Below, piece by piece: positions 1 to 13,371 of a stretch of 64,000 nt of DNA. This DNA comes from Ottelia alismoides (taxonomy: Eukaryota > Streptophyta > Magnoliopsida > Alismatales > Hydrocharitaceae): the NCBI GenBank assembly GCA_037367405.1, contig JAZKJV010003137.1:496001-560000 (forward strand). The letters run 5' to 3'. A model generated the notes under the pieces. That model was given only the letters and a program-made list of their open reading frames with translations. It did not search any database and was not told where the DNA came from. Both the position numbers and the translations under genes were made by a program. How positions within the stretch are numbered: the first letter of the stretch is position 1; each line of letters opens with the position of its first letter.

Positions 1-3000
1 ACACTCTATCATGAATAGATGTGTATTTCCCTTGGAAGAATTAATTATGTGAATGTGATTCACGATAATTAATTATAAAATTTGAATATGAGGTGGAGGA
101 TCACATAAGTGACATCCGTGGTCTCCCGTCAAGGCAAAGGATTTCGTCGCCAGTTGTTGTGTATAGGAGACGCCTGTCCGAAGTGACAGATCCTCTATAT
201 GATTTAATTGGATCGGGTTCTTTGCTTCTCGAAAGAGTAAGGCCGTATATGTAGTGACCCCAATATCGGGTCCTCATATTATTGGGGCGATATTGGATTG
301 CGTATAGCGAGTATTAAGCCTGTTGACGGTTGGTTCAATTAATGACGGGTCAACATCATCTTAGGGGTGGTGGGCCCGGGTGTTAAAGACCGAATTGGGA
401 AATGCAAGTTGGACTTGCAAGGCAGAATGTGTTCCCGCTTCTTTTTATCCGAGTTGTAGGTTCTCATATTATTGGGATGCAACAAAGATAGGAAAGGAGA
501 TCCCAGATCTTGCTAGAGATATAATGGTAAGAATATCTCTTACATTGAAAGTGATTAAGGGAATGAACTTTCAGTGTTGACAAGGCAAGACAACTTTGAT
601 ATAAAAATTCCTAAATCAAAGTAAAATATGTATATAATATATATACACTTATGCAAATTTCTTATTTCAGATAATCCTTCATTAAACCCACTCAATATTA
701 TACTCAATAATAACCAGTAAAAATATCTTGGATTGGACTCATGATCCAAATATTGTACTTGCAATTGAACACATAATGTATGTGGTTGCAATGTGCAAGT
801 TTCCTCAAGATAATGAGGAATGACAATTAAATAAGATAATAAGACATCACCTTAGGGTTTGTATGTCTCTATGTTCTTGATCTTTCATCGAGTGTACTTT
901 AGAAGTCACATATCGATGGTGATCGTAATTGTCAAATAATCCTTATAAAAATAAAAGAAGATATTTTGGCATACATATGTGCTCTAGACATTTAATCATG
1001 AATGACATGGTTCTCTGTATTATGCAGAATGGTGGCTCGAAAGAGATGATGTATTCAAAATGTTTGAATACCTACCTGAACCTAAGTCTAAGAGTTAAGA
1101 TGTATGTAGATATGATGAGTGTCATCATTCTACTGTCTATACTCTGGTCATTCGTGAAGCTTCATAATATTCATATTGTATGAATTTAATGAAGCATGTA
1201 TAAATGTTGAAATGCTCTTGTATTGAAATCTTTGAATTCAACATAAGAGATTCTTTGTCTTGAACAATGGTTGTTTATAGATGGAGAGAGCGCAGTGGAA
1301 GCATGGGTCGGACCCGAGTAAGAAGGAAAGTCAAAGAGTTGACCTACTTCTGTGACTTCCATATGACATCCAAAGAGTTGGATGAATGCCAATACTGCAA
1401 TAAGTTGATGTGTTGATAGTATGACTATCAAGTCTGTCTAAAATCCTTAGTGAAGGACTCAGATAGAGCATCAGAATAATCTACATATAATCGTTGACTC
1501 TGACTTTCTTATTTCATAAGATAAAGTCTGACAATTGTATCCCAATCTTCTAATGACAATTGCAATTGGTTGCATATATATTAGAAGATTAGAATTTGAT
1601 CTTGAGGTTTAGTAGACATCTACATGGATATTGCTGTAATTGTTACACCAATCTCTGTTGGATAGATGGACTTCATATTCTCAGTGGGAGAGCCCTTAGT
1701 CTTAGAGAATGTCTCTATGACCTAGATATTAGAATACCCTCATTGTTTGTTTCTAAATGTTGGAAATAAACATGAATTCTGAGATAGAACTATCATAAAG
1801 AGTTATGATGGAAATATTTCAGATAGTAATCTAGCATCTAGTGGACTCCACAAAATTCGAAAATTAATGAATGGTTCATTAAGATTTCTAATACTGAAAA
1901 TCAAACCTTATAAGATCAATAGGAGGATGAAGATCATTTGACAATGATCTGGCATCATGTCTTGGACATATGTCTGCTCATGTGATCAATAGACTAGTAA
2001 GATATGAAACTTTAGAATGTCTAAAAATTTCAAATCTTACATACTTATGAATATTGTATTCATAGTAGAATGTCCAATACACCCTTCTATGGGAATGGTG
2101 TTAGATGTCGAGGTATTCAAGATCTCATACATATTGATGTATGTAGATCATCTATATCATAGTAAACATTGTGGATATGTGATATCTATTGATGATTACG
2201 TATGATATGAGATTTCTTCTCTTCACCTGAGGAACCTTTGAAATGTTCAAAGATTTCACAATTTTGGTTTAGAACCAAAGTTTGGAGAAAGATGAAATGA
2301 ATTTGATCTAACCTAGGTAGCTTGTACCTATTAGATAAAATTCAAAGAATACCTTATGGAGATATGAATATCATTTCTATCTCACTCCTCCTAATACATC
2401 TAAACTCAATGGAGTTGTAGGGAGATACAATTGGATCATGTGTGACATGATTTGATCAATGATGAATTTTAGCATAATTATCCTCTTAGTTTCCTGGTAT
2501 ATATGTGTAGTAGAGACTACAATATATATCCTTAATAAGGTTCCATGGATGTAAGCTGGAATCTAGCACTTGAGAGTGCTACTTCATTAGGAAAATAAAG
2601 TATGGTATTGGATACCTACTTTATAACCTTGAGATTCTTAAAAGATCTCATCTCTGAGAATGTGATTCTTGGAGGATTGAGACTCTTGAGAATCAAGATG
2701 AAAATGAAGTAAAGGAACTCATTTAATCTTGAGAAGATAATGAGGCTCCTGAAATCGGGAACTAAAAGGACAATTAAAGATGAAACACTAATACCTCTTC
2801 AAATGAGTTTGAGGATGTATTCCATGTGTCAGCCAAGTCTGACAATGATCGGACTTCATGTGATGAAGCTCCTAAGGATCATGACATGGAATAATGGATA
2901 TTAGCAATAAAGTCTAAAGTAGACTTCATATACAAGTGTTGTATATGGACCCTCGAGGATCCACCTATAAGGGTTAGACCCATTAAGGTGTAAATGGATC

Positions 3001-4172
3001 TTCAAGAGAAGAGGGAACCTGATCAGAAGGTAGAGACCTTCAAAGCTCGGTTCGTAGCCATAAGCTACACATCGAAAGAGAAGACATTGCTTGCAATGAG
3101 TCTTGCTCTTCAGTAACCATGCTTAAACTCATCAGAATATTGCTAAAAATTAGCTACACAACTTGACTATTGCATCTTCGGGATGTAATTCAAGATTGCA
3201 TTCCTCTAAGAATAACTCTCTGAGGATATTCACATGAAGTAACCCCAGGGCTTCATGATTGAGGAAAGCAAGGTGTGCAAGCTAAAGAAATCCATCTGTG
3301 GACTCAAATAAGCTTCTTGAAGTTGGAACATAAGATTTGATGAAATTATAAATGTTATGATTTCAAATAGAATCTTGATGTACCATGTGAAGCTCAGTGG
3401 GAGTGCCATTGTGTTCATCGTGCTAAATGTAGATAATATCCTAATCATTTGGAATGATATAAGGATGATAATAAGTGTTTTATAGACTGGCTATTCCATA
3501 CCTTGAGATATGATCTCAAGAATACCTCTTAGATCTTAGTTCTGAAGTTGTTCAGAATCAAAGAAAAGAGGGTATTGGGACTGTCACATTTGTAGTACAC
3601 CTTGGACATATTCCATTCTTGGAAATTCCAAGAAAGGCTCCCTTCCCTTGAGATTTGGTACTGACCTATCAAAAGGAATAGCACCTCAAAGAGTTGAGGA
3701 AGTGTATGCTTGATGTGTACAAAAGCCAGATATCTACCATGCAGTGGGAGTAGTAAACTGTTACTAATCCTTCTATAGAGATAGAACACTTGATTGCAGT
3801 AATAACAATATCTTCAAGAAATTAAGATTTTTAGATGGAAATCTAAAAGGTCTTAACTGCGAATACCGTAGGAGATAGTGATCTCCAGGAATAAGGGTAT
3901 TCTGATAAGGATTATGGAAATACTGGTTATAATAGTTATTGAGCAATAGTGTCAAGGACACTATACCTGCTTTGACAAGATTGAGTATTGGTTGCATTAG
4001 ATGAAACATTCGCATTGGATGCGAGGATTGTTACCTAGGGATATGCAAGTGCCGTATTGGGAACAGAGTGACTGATCAGCTTACCTAGCTATTTTAAAAT
4101 AGCCTATGATTATCACATGAGTGTAAGTTTAAATGATTAGCCCATTAATGGCTCTTTGGGCTAGTGGGAGAT
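1..4172 (+). pseudogene. Decayed internal region of Ty1/copia element 1 (pol remnant)
   Basis: This is the 3' part of the internal region of a copia element whose 5' part lies outside the window. It aligns along its whole length with about 47400-51508, a second copy. Translated pieces show copia pol: near 3235-3320 a QGF...VCKLKKSI-GLK stretch typical of plant copia reverse transcriptase, near 3405-3450 SGSA-VF-V followed by the active-site block, where the usual YVDD reads NVDN. Upstream (about 1980-2200) are traces of the GAG-pre-integrase/integrase region. Stops and frameshifts break every domain. The style of the conserved blocks resembles the Tork lineage, which is family knowledge and not proven here. 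No functional product is expected. Confidence 0.85.
4161..4172 (+). other. Polypurine tract of copia element 1
   Basis: The sequence CTAGTGGGAGAT lies directly before the LTR start TGTTGGAC. AGTGGGAGAT-TG is the usual plus-strand primer site of plant copia elements, and the same site precedes the 3' LTR at 51509. Confidence 0.85.
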
Positions 4173-5861
4173 TGTTGGACAAGTGAGCCCACGGCGAGCC
4201 ATTATGAAATAAATGTTATTGCACATATCATTCCCTGATCTGAAATGAAGAATAAATAATTTGCATAATAGGTCCCTCTGTACAATTAGGGTTATGTACC
4301 ATGGCTATCTTAATGATCATACAGCTGTTGATTCAATTATTGAATCATAGAGGCTGGTGCTTGGATGAATATCTAAAGAGTTAGATTGATGACTCATCAA
4401 GCACCGTCAAATGATTGTTAAGATGTGATCTCCAGCCTGAGTAGGAGATGGCAATCCTTTCTCACATAGGCTGATATCTGACCGACCTCTTGATGTAGGT
4501 CCTCTGCATAGGAATAGAGATTCAGAGGTGTCAGATTAGTTAGGTCAATGGGTTGACTTAACGAGATCGAGATAACCAAAGTCCTATGTTGAATGTTGTC
4601 ACAGCATAGGCACGCATCCTCTGACCGGAGGCAGATGTATTGCTATATGTCTGAGTATGTACATTTGGCAGACCAATAGGTTGATGACCTAACCAAGGTC
4701 TATACACCGGCGAGCTGGTGTGCATATAAGGGCATATGAGTAATACGATCTCTCAAAGGGATCATACAGGTTCACTACTGAACCGGAAGACATGAGCTCA
4801 CTCATGAGATATTGGGAAGAATCAAATTCCGTGCACGGTCGTCTTGCTTTGGAAGCTTGACTGAATTTGTAGGTTTGATATATACTTTTGGAAAGTATAT
4901 GATCAAGACCTAGGTATGATATATGCTTTTGGAAAGTATATGATCGATACCAAATCCCAATGATTAAATGAGAAACTTGGTGATCAAACCCTGAAGAAGA
5001 CAGTGTAAAATAGATCTTGATCTTCGGGTTGACCATGGGTCTTCCAGTATGCAGGATGTACAGGTATTGGGAATACCTGAAGGGTGATGTGATCATAAAC
5101 GATTGTATATCCATGACGCTTCCATTCCGAGGGAGTGATGAAACAGGTCTGGATTTTAGTGACTCCTTTCATTAGAGAAGCAATCCGATCTTAGTCCAAG
5201 TGTTGGACATTGGTCTGAATGGGATTCAGATTCAATGAGAAGATTGGATTTGCGGTCTTGATTTAATGAAGCATCTGTGGGAGGTTCGTTCGATCTGGAT
5301 TTGAGATAATATCTCAACATCCAAGTCACTATACATGGAACAATACAATCGCCATGTCCTTATCTCCAAGTATCTGCGGAGAAAGCACATTATTCTTGAA
5401 AGGGTTCAAGAATAATTCTTTTGATGAAATATCCAAGCAAAGACTTGATGATTAAATGAGATTTAATTATCAAGCTTAAATATGAATATGATTCATATTG
5501 TGAAAATGATTATCTAAGATAATTAAATGGGATTTAATTATCAAGGATTAGAGAATGTGGATAATACTATCCATGATATATGTGTATTATAAATGTGATT
5601 TATAATATGTATATATAAGAGAGAGAATTTATGTAAATAGCATTTGTTAATTAATAGTGTGAATTGGATTTACATTTGTTAATTAATTGGAAATGCAATT
5701 TACAAATTAGTTTGGGTTGTGAATATGATTCACATAATGTTCAATGGCATGATTGAACTATTCACAAATTAATTTGGAATTAATTTGGTGGATATTTTTG
5801 CAATAATTGAGAGATAAAATAATATAATAAAAGGAGAAATAAAGCCACCAAATTTAGAGGT

Positions 5862-5894
5862 GGCGTCACCCATGAAAGAGTCATGGGTGACGCC
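5862..5894. repeat. Perfect 14-bp inverted repeat in copia LTR
   Basis: GGCGTCACCCATGA (5862-5875) pairs exactly with 5881-5894 across a 5-nt loop. The equivalent place in the copy at 43742 also holds a long hairpin, but with unrelated sequence (45523-45618). Confidence 0.9.
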
Positions 5895-6131
5895 CCTTAA
5901 TTTTAGGAGGCTATATTGACTCCATTTTATTATGATGATTAATCTCTCAACTAATTTATTTATGTTGAATTAAAAATGTGTTGATAATGTTGCAACATAT
6001 ATTTAATTTAATCATAAATAAATGTTGTTGGTTTTAACCAACAACAATCATAACCATTGATCTTACATAGACCAAGCCTAGCCGTTGGATCTATGAGTCC
6101 ATGGATTGAGATCCAATGGATCCTAAACTAA

Positions 6132-6140
6132 TATAAATAG
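6132..6140 (+). promoter_or_regulatory. TATA box of copia LTR
   Basis: TATAAATAG lies in the last quarter of the LTR, ahead of a CT-repeat leader. It marks the likely start of the retrotransposon transcript. Confidence 0.65.
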
Positions 6141-6712
6141 AGGGCTAGGGTAGCCTTCCATGGTACATCATTAAGAGTTGTACAAGGTGACAACTCTCTC
6201 TCTCTCTCTTTCTCATTCTCGCCCTCTCTCTCTCTTTCTCTTCTCCATTAAGTGGCCGTCCACTTTGTGTTGAGAAAGGAGAGACTCTCGGCTTCTTCTT
6301 CGACGACTCGTGGATCTCCATCTTCTTTGGAGTTTCTTACTCTAAAGGAAGACGACGGATTTCGTTTGACGAAATCGGGGGAGCCATCGCTTGGATCTTC
6401 ATCGAGGATTGCGGGAAGGAACGTGACTCATCATCGCGCCCGCAATTGCGTTCTTCGTGGATCGGACTTAAGATAGGAGGATCTCTACTTTGGGATCTCG
6501 CGATCACAACCACGCTTCAAGAGGTATTCCTTGTACTTTGTGGTTTGATGAAACGATCCGAGAAGTGTTCTCGTGATCATGTGGTTTCATCTTTAAAGTT
6601 AAAAATTTTAATTTCCGCTGCATCTAGCGACTAGTGCGACTAGTTGCTCTGATTGCATACGATGCGATCAACACGCTTCCGTGATGCGCTTAAGGATTCA
6701 CAATATCCTTCA

Positions 6713-7815
6713 ATGGCATCATGGGAGTGCGGCGCTAAGGGATGGTGGGGATTACATTAGGCGATGGATCGAAGGGTTGTGATTGAATGTGAGTGAGTGG
6801 GTGGGATCGAATCATCAGAACAAAGATCCAGTGGCCATGTGTGTGCCACGTGGAGGTCTATGTTTGAGGTGGGCGTGAACGACGGAGATTAGATCTGGAG
6901 GATATGATCGAGGGGCCCTGATTTAGCGTGAGATGAGTGTCTAGGATGAAGGCAATCTACTGGCTCTTGATGGACCACGTGTCGCAAGGAGGTGAGGGTG
7001 CTGGTGAGCGGCCCAGATTTTATCTGGGCCTCAATCCATGGGTAGAGATCATCTGGAGGAATGGATGTCCCAGATTTGGAGAGAAGAGAGGGGATCAGAC
7101 GACGGAGAAGGAGGGGCGCGTGGTGCTTCACGAGCGGGCCACGTGGTGCAATCAGAGGGCGCTACGTGGCCTGATCTGAATGGTCGAAAGAGAATGTGGA
7201 ATAAGAGAGAGAAGATGGCCGAATTTGGGAAAACTCAAAACATGAAAGTTGTAGATCTTGATGAGATCTACAAGTTTCATGTTGACCAAAGCGGAGATGA
7301 GGTCAAATAAGATACAAAAATACAAGGGTACAAGTATACATACATATACTATACAATGGGGTCCAAACCCAAATTTTGCATACGAGCTCCGATTTAAATG
7401 AAATTGGTCTCATCTTGAAGGTCTCTGAATATGTATTATTCCAAGAGTGAGTAGACCTAGATCGGAGGTTGTATGAGATAGATATGTGCATTCTAAGGTC
7501 TAACGTCTCCAATTGGGTTCGGGGTTTTATTGGGTAATTTTACAAGTTATGAATTTTTGACATTTTCCTTATATTATTAGTTATTAGTATATACATTATA
7601 GAGTTGGTTTGGAGTGGGTATAAATACAAATAAATAGGTGAATAATTACAAGTGAGTTGAGCTTCTTATTTAATGCAAATATGAATGCTAAAATGCAGAT
7701 ATTACTTATGCATGCATGAATGATATTGATGCAATATAAGTAGAAATACGCATCTAATTACTCAGGAACAAAGCTCTATTTTCAACTTTTAGAGTGATGA
7801 ATCACGGATTCATCA
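6713..7815 (-). repeat. Athila-like LTR fragment F (5' part, minus strand)
   Basis: Read on the minus strand the repeat starts at 7815 with TGATGAATC-CGT-GATTCATCA. It matches the solo LTR at 14772, including the shared block around 7236-7275 versus 15269-15320. It is cut at 6712/6713 by copia element 1; the rest is outside the window. It carries a G-box inverted repeat at 7137-7171 whose 9-nt loop is the exact reverse complement of the loop in the solo LTR. Open frames here (for example 6889-7310) have no recognisable domain and are treated as chance. Confidence 0.8.
7137..7171. repeat. G-box inverted repeat in LTR F
   Basis: GGCCACGTGGTGC (7137-7149) pairs with 7159-7171 at 11 of 13 positions across a 9-nt loop. 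Both arms hold ACGTGG or its near form. Confidence 0.8.
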
Positions 7816-10196
7816 ATAAGGAAGAAAAAAATAAAATAATTAATATTGTACATCATGCATTTAATATTATTTATTTATTGTTTATCAAGAATTCAACTAA
7901 TTTTAATTAATTTATTGTACATATTTTCACCAAATTCTTTTCATATGTGTTTAAAAAATGCAGAAAATATATAAATCATAAAAAATTCCAACCTCTAAAT
8001 ATGCTAAGAAATCTGGTTTTCAAATTGTCAAAATTTCCAAGTTCCAAACATCATAACTTCTTAATATGAACTACAATTTCACTCTAATCTCCTTTAAAGT
8101 TCATAAAATAATATTGTCTAATTAATGAAAGTAATTTCACTAAAATTGGAGTCCGTTTGCAAAAAGTTGGTTTAGGACCTAATGATAACCGGGTTTCTGG
8201 ACTATTTATTTTATTCTATAAATTTATTACAGTATCATTGATTATAATTTTAAATTAATTTCATTATCTTTTAGTCCAAGTAAAAAAATCAGAAATTAAA
8301 ACTGTTATTTAATATTTTAAATAAATAAAAATACTAAAATTGATCAATTTGAACTATAGACTATATATGTATTTATTAATATATATATATAATTTATTAT
8401 AATCCAAAACAATATACAACTCCTATCTATTATTATATTATTAATAAAATATAAAAATATATTTTTTTAAAACATTGAAATAAATGAATAAATTATTTAT
8501 TAAGTATATTATATATTTATTTGTATTATATTCATATCTCCTAAAATATATATTATTTATAAAACTAAATTATAACACAATTTAGGTAATTTAATCATAT
8601 ACATTTTTTATTTTATAATTATTTAGAATAATATCATTTACTATTCAATACATAATTTTTACTAAAATTCATTTTCAGACCTATGTGGTGCTGACATCTG
8701 TCCGCAGCACAATTCATCTCCTTCCCATGAACCTGGGCGTTAATTTTTTTTTTGAACAATCTAAATTCGTCCAATTCATCCCACTTCTTTTCTTCACCTA
8801 AAATCTACTCTCACCATCAATTCACTAGATCTAACCATCATTATTCACACTTAAACTTCATCACCACCTAACTACCCTTTGATCGTCCTATTTAATTATC
8901 CGAAGTCCATCAATTACAACCAACTCCAAACTCTCCAGAACTGATTCTGCTCCAAAACTAATTGACTGACCTAACAACCTTCTCTACTTGCTCTGGCCAC
9001 CATCGGCGGTAACAATGTCCAAGTATTAGCATGTGTGGAGGAAGTTTGAGGAGACATTCCAAGGCCCAAGTCCATATTGAATCGTTGCCATCGCGACGTT
9101 CAGTTCTGGTGAAGTACCTCTCTGTCGAGCTAAAACCAAGAGGGTCCTATACCATTCTTCCCTAGGTGAATTCCTTTGCCCATTTTATTTCCTTGAATTT
9201 TACAACCAATTAGGTCGTTTAATAGGATAATTAGATCATTGTAATCATCTATAATCATTGCAAACGAGATTCATTTCCAATTCTGATACAAATTGATCCA
9301 AATTCCATCTTGTATATCCCTCATCTAGAACCAATTATTTGAACAACAAGAACCTAATCCTTTGGCTGATTTATCTTGAATCAAGCAACAAATTTTTACC
9401 TGCAGGTTCCACATCATATGGAGCTTCTTGATCTTGCAATTGAAAGCAACTTAACAAGCTTTTATCAAGCATCGACTGGAGAAGATTCGCTAATACCTAG
9501 AGCAAAATCCTAGTTCAGCAGCAACTTCATCTTCGAGCCATCTCTAAATTCCCTTACTGTGTTGGGGAGCTCGAAGTGGGGTAGGTGACCCCCTTTTGGC
9601 CCTACCAAAGATCTTCAACAACAACCATCACTGAAGAATCAAGGAGGAGCCGACAAACCATCGTCGTCCGCTTAAAGGGGAAGAACAACCCTAAGGAATG
9701 TGACACGCAATTGTGCACCACATAGCACCAACCGACGCTTAAGATTCATCCGGCTCCATCTAATCATGGTCGTTGATGTGCGGAAGAGTAGAAAATTGCA
9801 AGAAGACCCAACAAACATCCAGGAATTCCAGAGCGTGCCATAAGTTTCCAAAACTGCAAATAGGTACAATGTGGTGACCTAGTTGCAAAAGTACATATTT
9901 TTTATATTTTGGTCCATGATCGGGGACTCTTTTGCAGAACTTCTTCTACTTTCTTTGCAATTGTATCCATGTACCTTAGGACTATTTTGGGACACTCATA
10001 GACACTATTTTTTATGCATTTTCTTGGGGTAGTTATACAAGTACCCTAGTTTTATTTTAAGTTGAGTTTTGAAGTATTTTTATAGTGATTACATCAATAT
10101 TTAATTATTCTATTTTAGAAAGCATCTTGGTTTTGTTTTGACTATTTTTCAAGCTCATTGCTTGAGTTATTTTTGTGTATCTACTATATAGCATCA
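7816..10196 (+). repeat. Athila-like LTR fragment D0 (plus strand, 5' end missing)
   Basis: This AT-rich then C-rich stretch matches the plus-strand LTR at 20647 (about 7850-8200 versus 20750-21120) and shares the general LTR order: AT-rich head, C-rich promoter part with a TATTTAA-like box near 8908, then a leader with a GT...AG segment (9166-9405). The LTR head is missing; the minus LTR F starts at 7815 directly beside it. The right limit, ...GCATCA at 10196, is a best guess, because the usual U5 motif with TCGACC is not seen. No coding sequence is recognised. The AT-rich part 7816-8690 shows nothing else. Confidence 0.6.
9166..9405 (+). other. Putative leader intron in LTR D0
   Basis: A donor-like CCTAG|GTGAA and an acceptor-like ACCTGCAG| bound 240 bp at the place where LTRs B1, B2 and the solo LTR also have GT...AG segments. 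Splicing is inferred only. Confidence 0.4.
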
Positions 10197-11595
10197 TGAC
10201 AATCCTCTGATTACGCAATGTTAAATGTATCATCTTGTTGTAGTCAGGAAATCATGATTGATCAAAAATTAACCACACGAATCGATGAATCAATGAACTA
10301 ATTAATATGTGGCTTTAAGTATTTTTAACAAGGACAAGACCCAGGGTCAACTCAAGGAGGTAAAGGAACAACTTCGGATCAACTTAGATGAACTAGCTCA
10401 TGATTTTCCAAGTGTATTTTTTATATTTTTAAATAAAATAAAAATGTAAATATGTAGATGAATTAGGTTATTAAGAATACAAGCAACTTAGGTAAATTAA
10501 TTTTAGTGTGAAATTAATCCAACATAGCCAAGTTATATTTTTCCTGAAAACCTAATCCAATGATGAATGCAAAATGTATTTTTTTTGGAATTTTTGGGTT
10601 TAAAATGCAAAAATAAAAATGCAAACTTTTAGAGTTTTTATGCAATTTTTCATGCAAACAGAATGCAAAAATTATGAAAAATTTACTGAAAATTTAACAA
10701 GATGAAATGAAGCTATAATAATTTTTTGCAAATTTCTAATAATATATGAATGTTTATAAATTTTTTAATGAAAACATAGTGTGTATGAGCATTTAATTAC
10801 TAATAAATCCATGAAATCGAATTATCCAGAAAATAAATTTATTTCAAAAAGATATTTTAATAAAAAATCAGGAGAGTTGAAGTTTTGCAAAAATAATATT
10901 CACGGATTTAATTGAAAATCATTTACTGAAATCACTCAACTATTTATGTTAAGCACATTATCTCCAATTTTGATGAAATTTAGACAATAAATTAAAACAC
11001 ATTCATATACATCATCTCTATTTTTTATGATTTTTAGATCAAGTGTTAATTAAATATGAATTTAATACCACGAATTAGGTAAAATAGTAAATTATGTAAT
11101 TTTACACAAATACAAATTTAATTAAATACCTAAAGACCACAAAAATCCAAATAAATATTCCAATGATAGAGAATTAGTTACACAACAACATATTATTTTT
11201 CAAAATAAATGGTGCAAAATGGATGTCCAAATCAACGTAAAAATATAGGGTCATGATTACAATACATAAATTAAACATGTACATGCTAAAACATGCATAG
11301 GTACTCGTTTGTAATTTTAAAAACTGAACAGTAAAATCATGCATCTTTTACAAAATAAAAATTAAAAATGAAAGAAGTCTGGCATTCCCTTTGGCTGTTA
11401 GGGTTGGATATGAAAGGGAGAAGGGCAGCAACAGACTTGGCAGTTGGCAGACGAGTTGGGCAGGACGGTGGCGAAGAAGTACGGTAGGAGGGTGGTGGCG
11501 CACGACCGTGGCATGGAAGAGCACAAGCAAGTGCACCAATTGGTTGAGGTCATGTCGCTAGGGCAGAGGGCTGCTCTGTGCATGGGTGGTTGGGA

Positions 11596-12285
11596 TCACA
11601 GGCGGAGGTCGCTTGCTGCTGGAGTACACACGTGTAGAGGCGGTGACAGAGGGTCGCGACTGGAGGGTAGTGATGGGTCAAGCGACCATGCGATGGGGGA
11701 TGCAGCAGTTGTTGGCAGTCTGCGAAGGACCAAGGTTGGAGGGGAACGACCACATAGGGGCGGAGGCCACCGCTGGCGGTGATGGATGGAGAGGAGCCTA
11801 CGGTGGACGGCTAGTGGTGGCAACAGGCATGCACCTGTAATTTTTTTCTTTCTTTTTTTTATTTTTTTGTTGTGATTAATTTTTTTGTTTTCAGTGAAAA
11901 ATGAAGGTGGACAATGTGTGAAGATGGATTTGGTGAATGTCATGGCGCTGAGGTCGCGGGCGGCTGGAGTACACGTGTGTAGAGGCGGTGATGGATGGTT
12001 GCGACTGGAGGGCAATGATGGGTGAAGTGGCCATGCGATGGGGGATGTAGAAGTTGTCAGCGATCTGCAAAGGAACGTGGTTGGAGGGGCACAACCACAT
12101 ATGGGCGGTGGCCGTTGCTGGCAGTGATGGATGGAGAGCAGCCTATGTTGGACGACTAGTGGTGGCGACATGCATGCGCTTGCAATTTTTTTCTTTCTTT
12201 CTTTTTTTATTGTTTTGTTGTGATTATTTTTTTTTGTTTTCATTGAAAAATGAAGGTGAACAATGTGTGAAGATGGATTTGGTGA
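11596..12285 (-). repeat. 345-bp tandem duplication inside LTR A1
   Basis: Two adjacent copies (about 11596-11940 and 11941-12285) share long blocks, for example GTGTAGAGGCGGTGA at 11632 and 11977, a period of exactly 345 bp. Each copy ends in a T-rich tract and a GTGTGAAGATGG block. Because 345 is a multiple of three, an antisense frame of 248 codons stays open across both copies and shows an internal protein repeat. The frame is rich in Pro, Ser, His and Lys and has no family signature. Confidence 0.85.
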
Positions 12286-12915
12286 ATTTGTATGATGATA
12301 GTGTTGGTGGTGGATGAAAATGCTTTGGTGATGACATAACAAGGGAAAATGTTAGATAAAATAAAATGAGATGATGAGGGTAAAAAAGTTACTTTGAATA
12401 TCATCAAATTTGCAGAGAAGCTACGTTGGACTCTAGTTGTGGCCTCGATCTGATTTGGCGAAAAAAATCAGAGAAGCTATGCGAGCTTGACGGGAAGATC
12501 TCTACATGGTGACTAACCCTGGATCTCTCTTGCATGTCATCATCGCTCAACATCTAAGGAGGATCTATCACCTCACGGCTTAAACAGGGCTCGAACCTAT
12601 CTCTCGTGAAATGGTGGATGATGATGAATGAATGAGGAGAAGGGAATAAAAAGGAGGGGAAGTTAGAAAAAGAGGTGGTGAAAGTTGCTTGAGTGGGAAG
12701 TTGTAGTAGAGTACAAGTAAAAATAGAAGAGAAACATTAATAAAAAAATAAAGTAAAATAAGAAATCTACTCAAAATAATGAAGAGAAAAAAAGTAGAAG
12801 AAAAGTATAAAAATAAAATGAAAATGAAAATAAATAAATAAATATTAAATAATAAATGAATAAATATAATAAAAGAAAATAATACAAAAACATGAAAATA
12901 ATATAAAAATAGGGT

Positions 12916-12948
12916 GACACGCGGCGGCTCAGGGAGCCGCCATTTGTC
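12916..12948. repeat. Decayed G-box hairpin in LTR A1
   Basis: GACACGCGGCGGCTC (12916-12930) pairs with 12934-12948 at 12 of 15 positions. It is the same hairpin as 53816-53856 of LTR E, with substitutions. Confidence 0.7.
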
Positions 12949-13371
12949 GTACTAAAAAACAAAAAAAATGTAAAAAAATCAAAAAGAAAAAGTAAAAGGG
13001 GTCAAATCAAAAAGTGGTCAACACAGAAGGTGCTCGTCTCGACGAGATCTACAACTTTTGCAAAAACCAAAATAAACCATATTTACAAAGTGTCTTTTTG
13101 GGTGACGTCTTATAGGTATAAAATATCGTATTTTTATATCTTGCATTTTTTTGTCATTTTTTAAATAAGGGAACATCAAAATAAAATTAAAGAAAATATG
13201 GAAGAAATATTCACAACTTAATCTATTTTTTTGATTTTATATAATTAAGAAAATAAAAAGATAAAATGAAGGGTATTTTAGCCAATGTGTATAATATACA
13301 ATAGGGGCCTGAAACATAAGTTTCGCATGTGAACTCTGATTTTTATGAAATTGGTCTTCTTTTGAATTAGT

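Larger units (their letters stand above)
4173..6712 (+). repeat. 3' LTR of copia element 1 (2540 bp)
   Basis: The repeat begins TGTTGGAC directly after the polypurine tract and ends ...ATATCCTTCA. It matches the LTRs at 43742-46383 and 51509-52959 and, on the minus strand, 13372-14771 plus 18159-18462. A TATA box (TATAAATAG, 6132-6140) is followed by a CT-rich leader (about 6195-6245). A perfect 14-bp hairpin lies 237 bp upstream of the TATA box. The 5-bp target duplication cannot be checked because the 5' LTR is outside the window. The 141-residue minus-strand frame at 4689-5114 is inside this LTR and shows no protein family signature. Confidence 0.9.
10197..13371 (-). repeat. Athila-like LTR fragment A1 (minus strand, head missing)
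   Basis: Read on the minus strand this runs from about 13371 to an LTR tail at about 10197. The U5 motif appears as its reverse complement near 10340-10370 (AGGGTCAACTCAAGGAGG), about 150 bp from the tail, as in the solo LTR. The segment 13020-13110 matches LTR E near 53690-53760, including the CTCGTCTCGACGAG block. A decayed G-box hairpin lies at 12916-12948. The head is replaced by a truncated copia LTR at 13372. Inside is a 345-bp tandem duplication (11596-12285). No coding sequence is supported. Confidence 0.7.

Noticed and set aside
4689..5114. 141-codon minus-strand frame in copia LTR 1
   Set aside because: Inside an LTR, not kept open in the other LTR copies, no recognisable domain.
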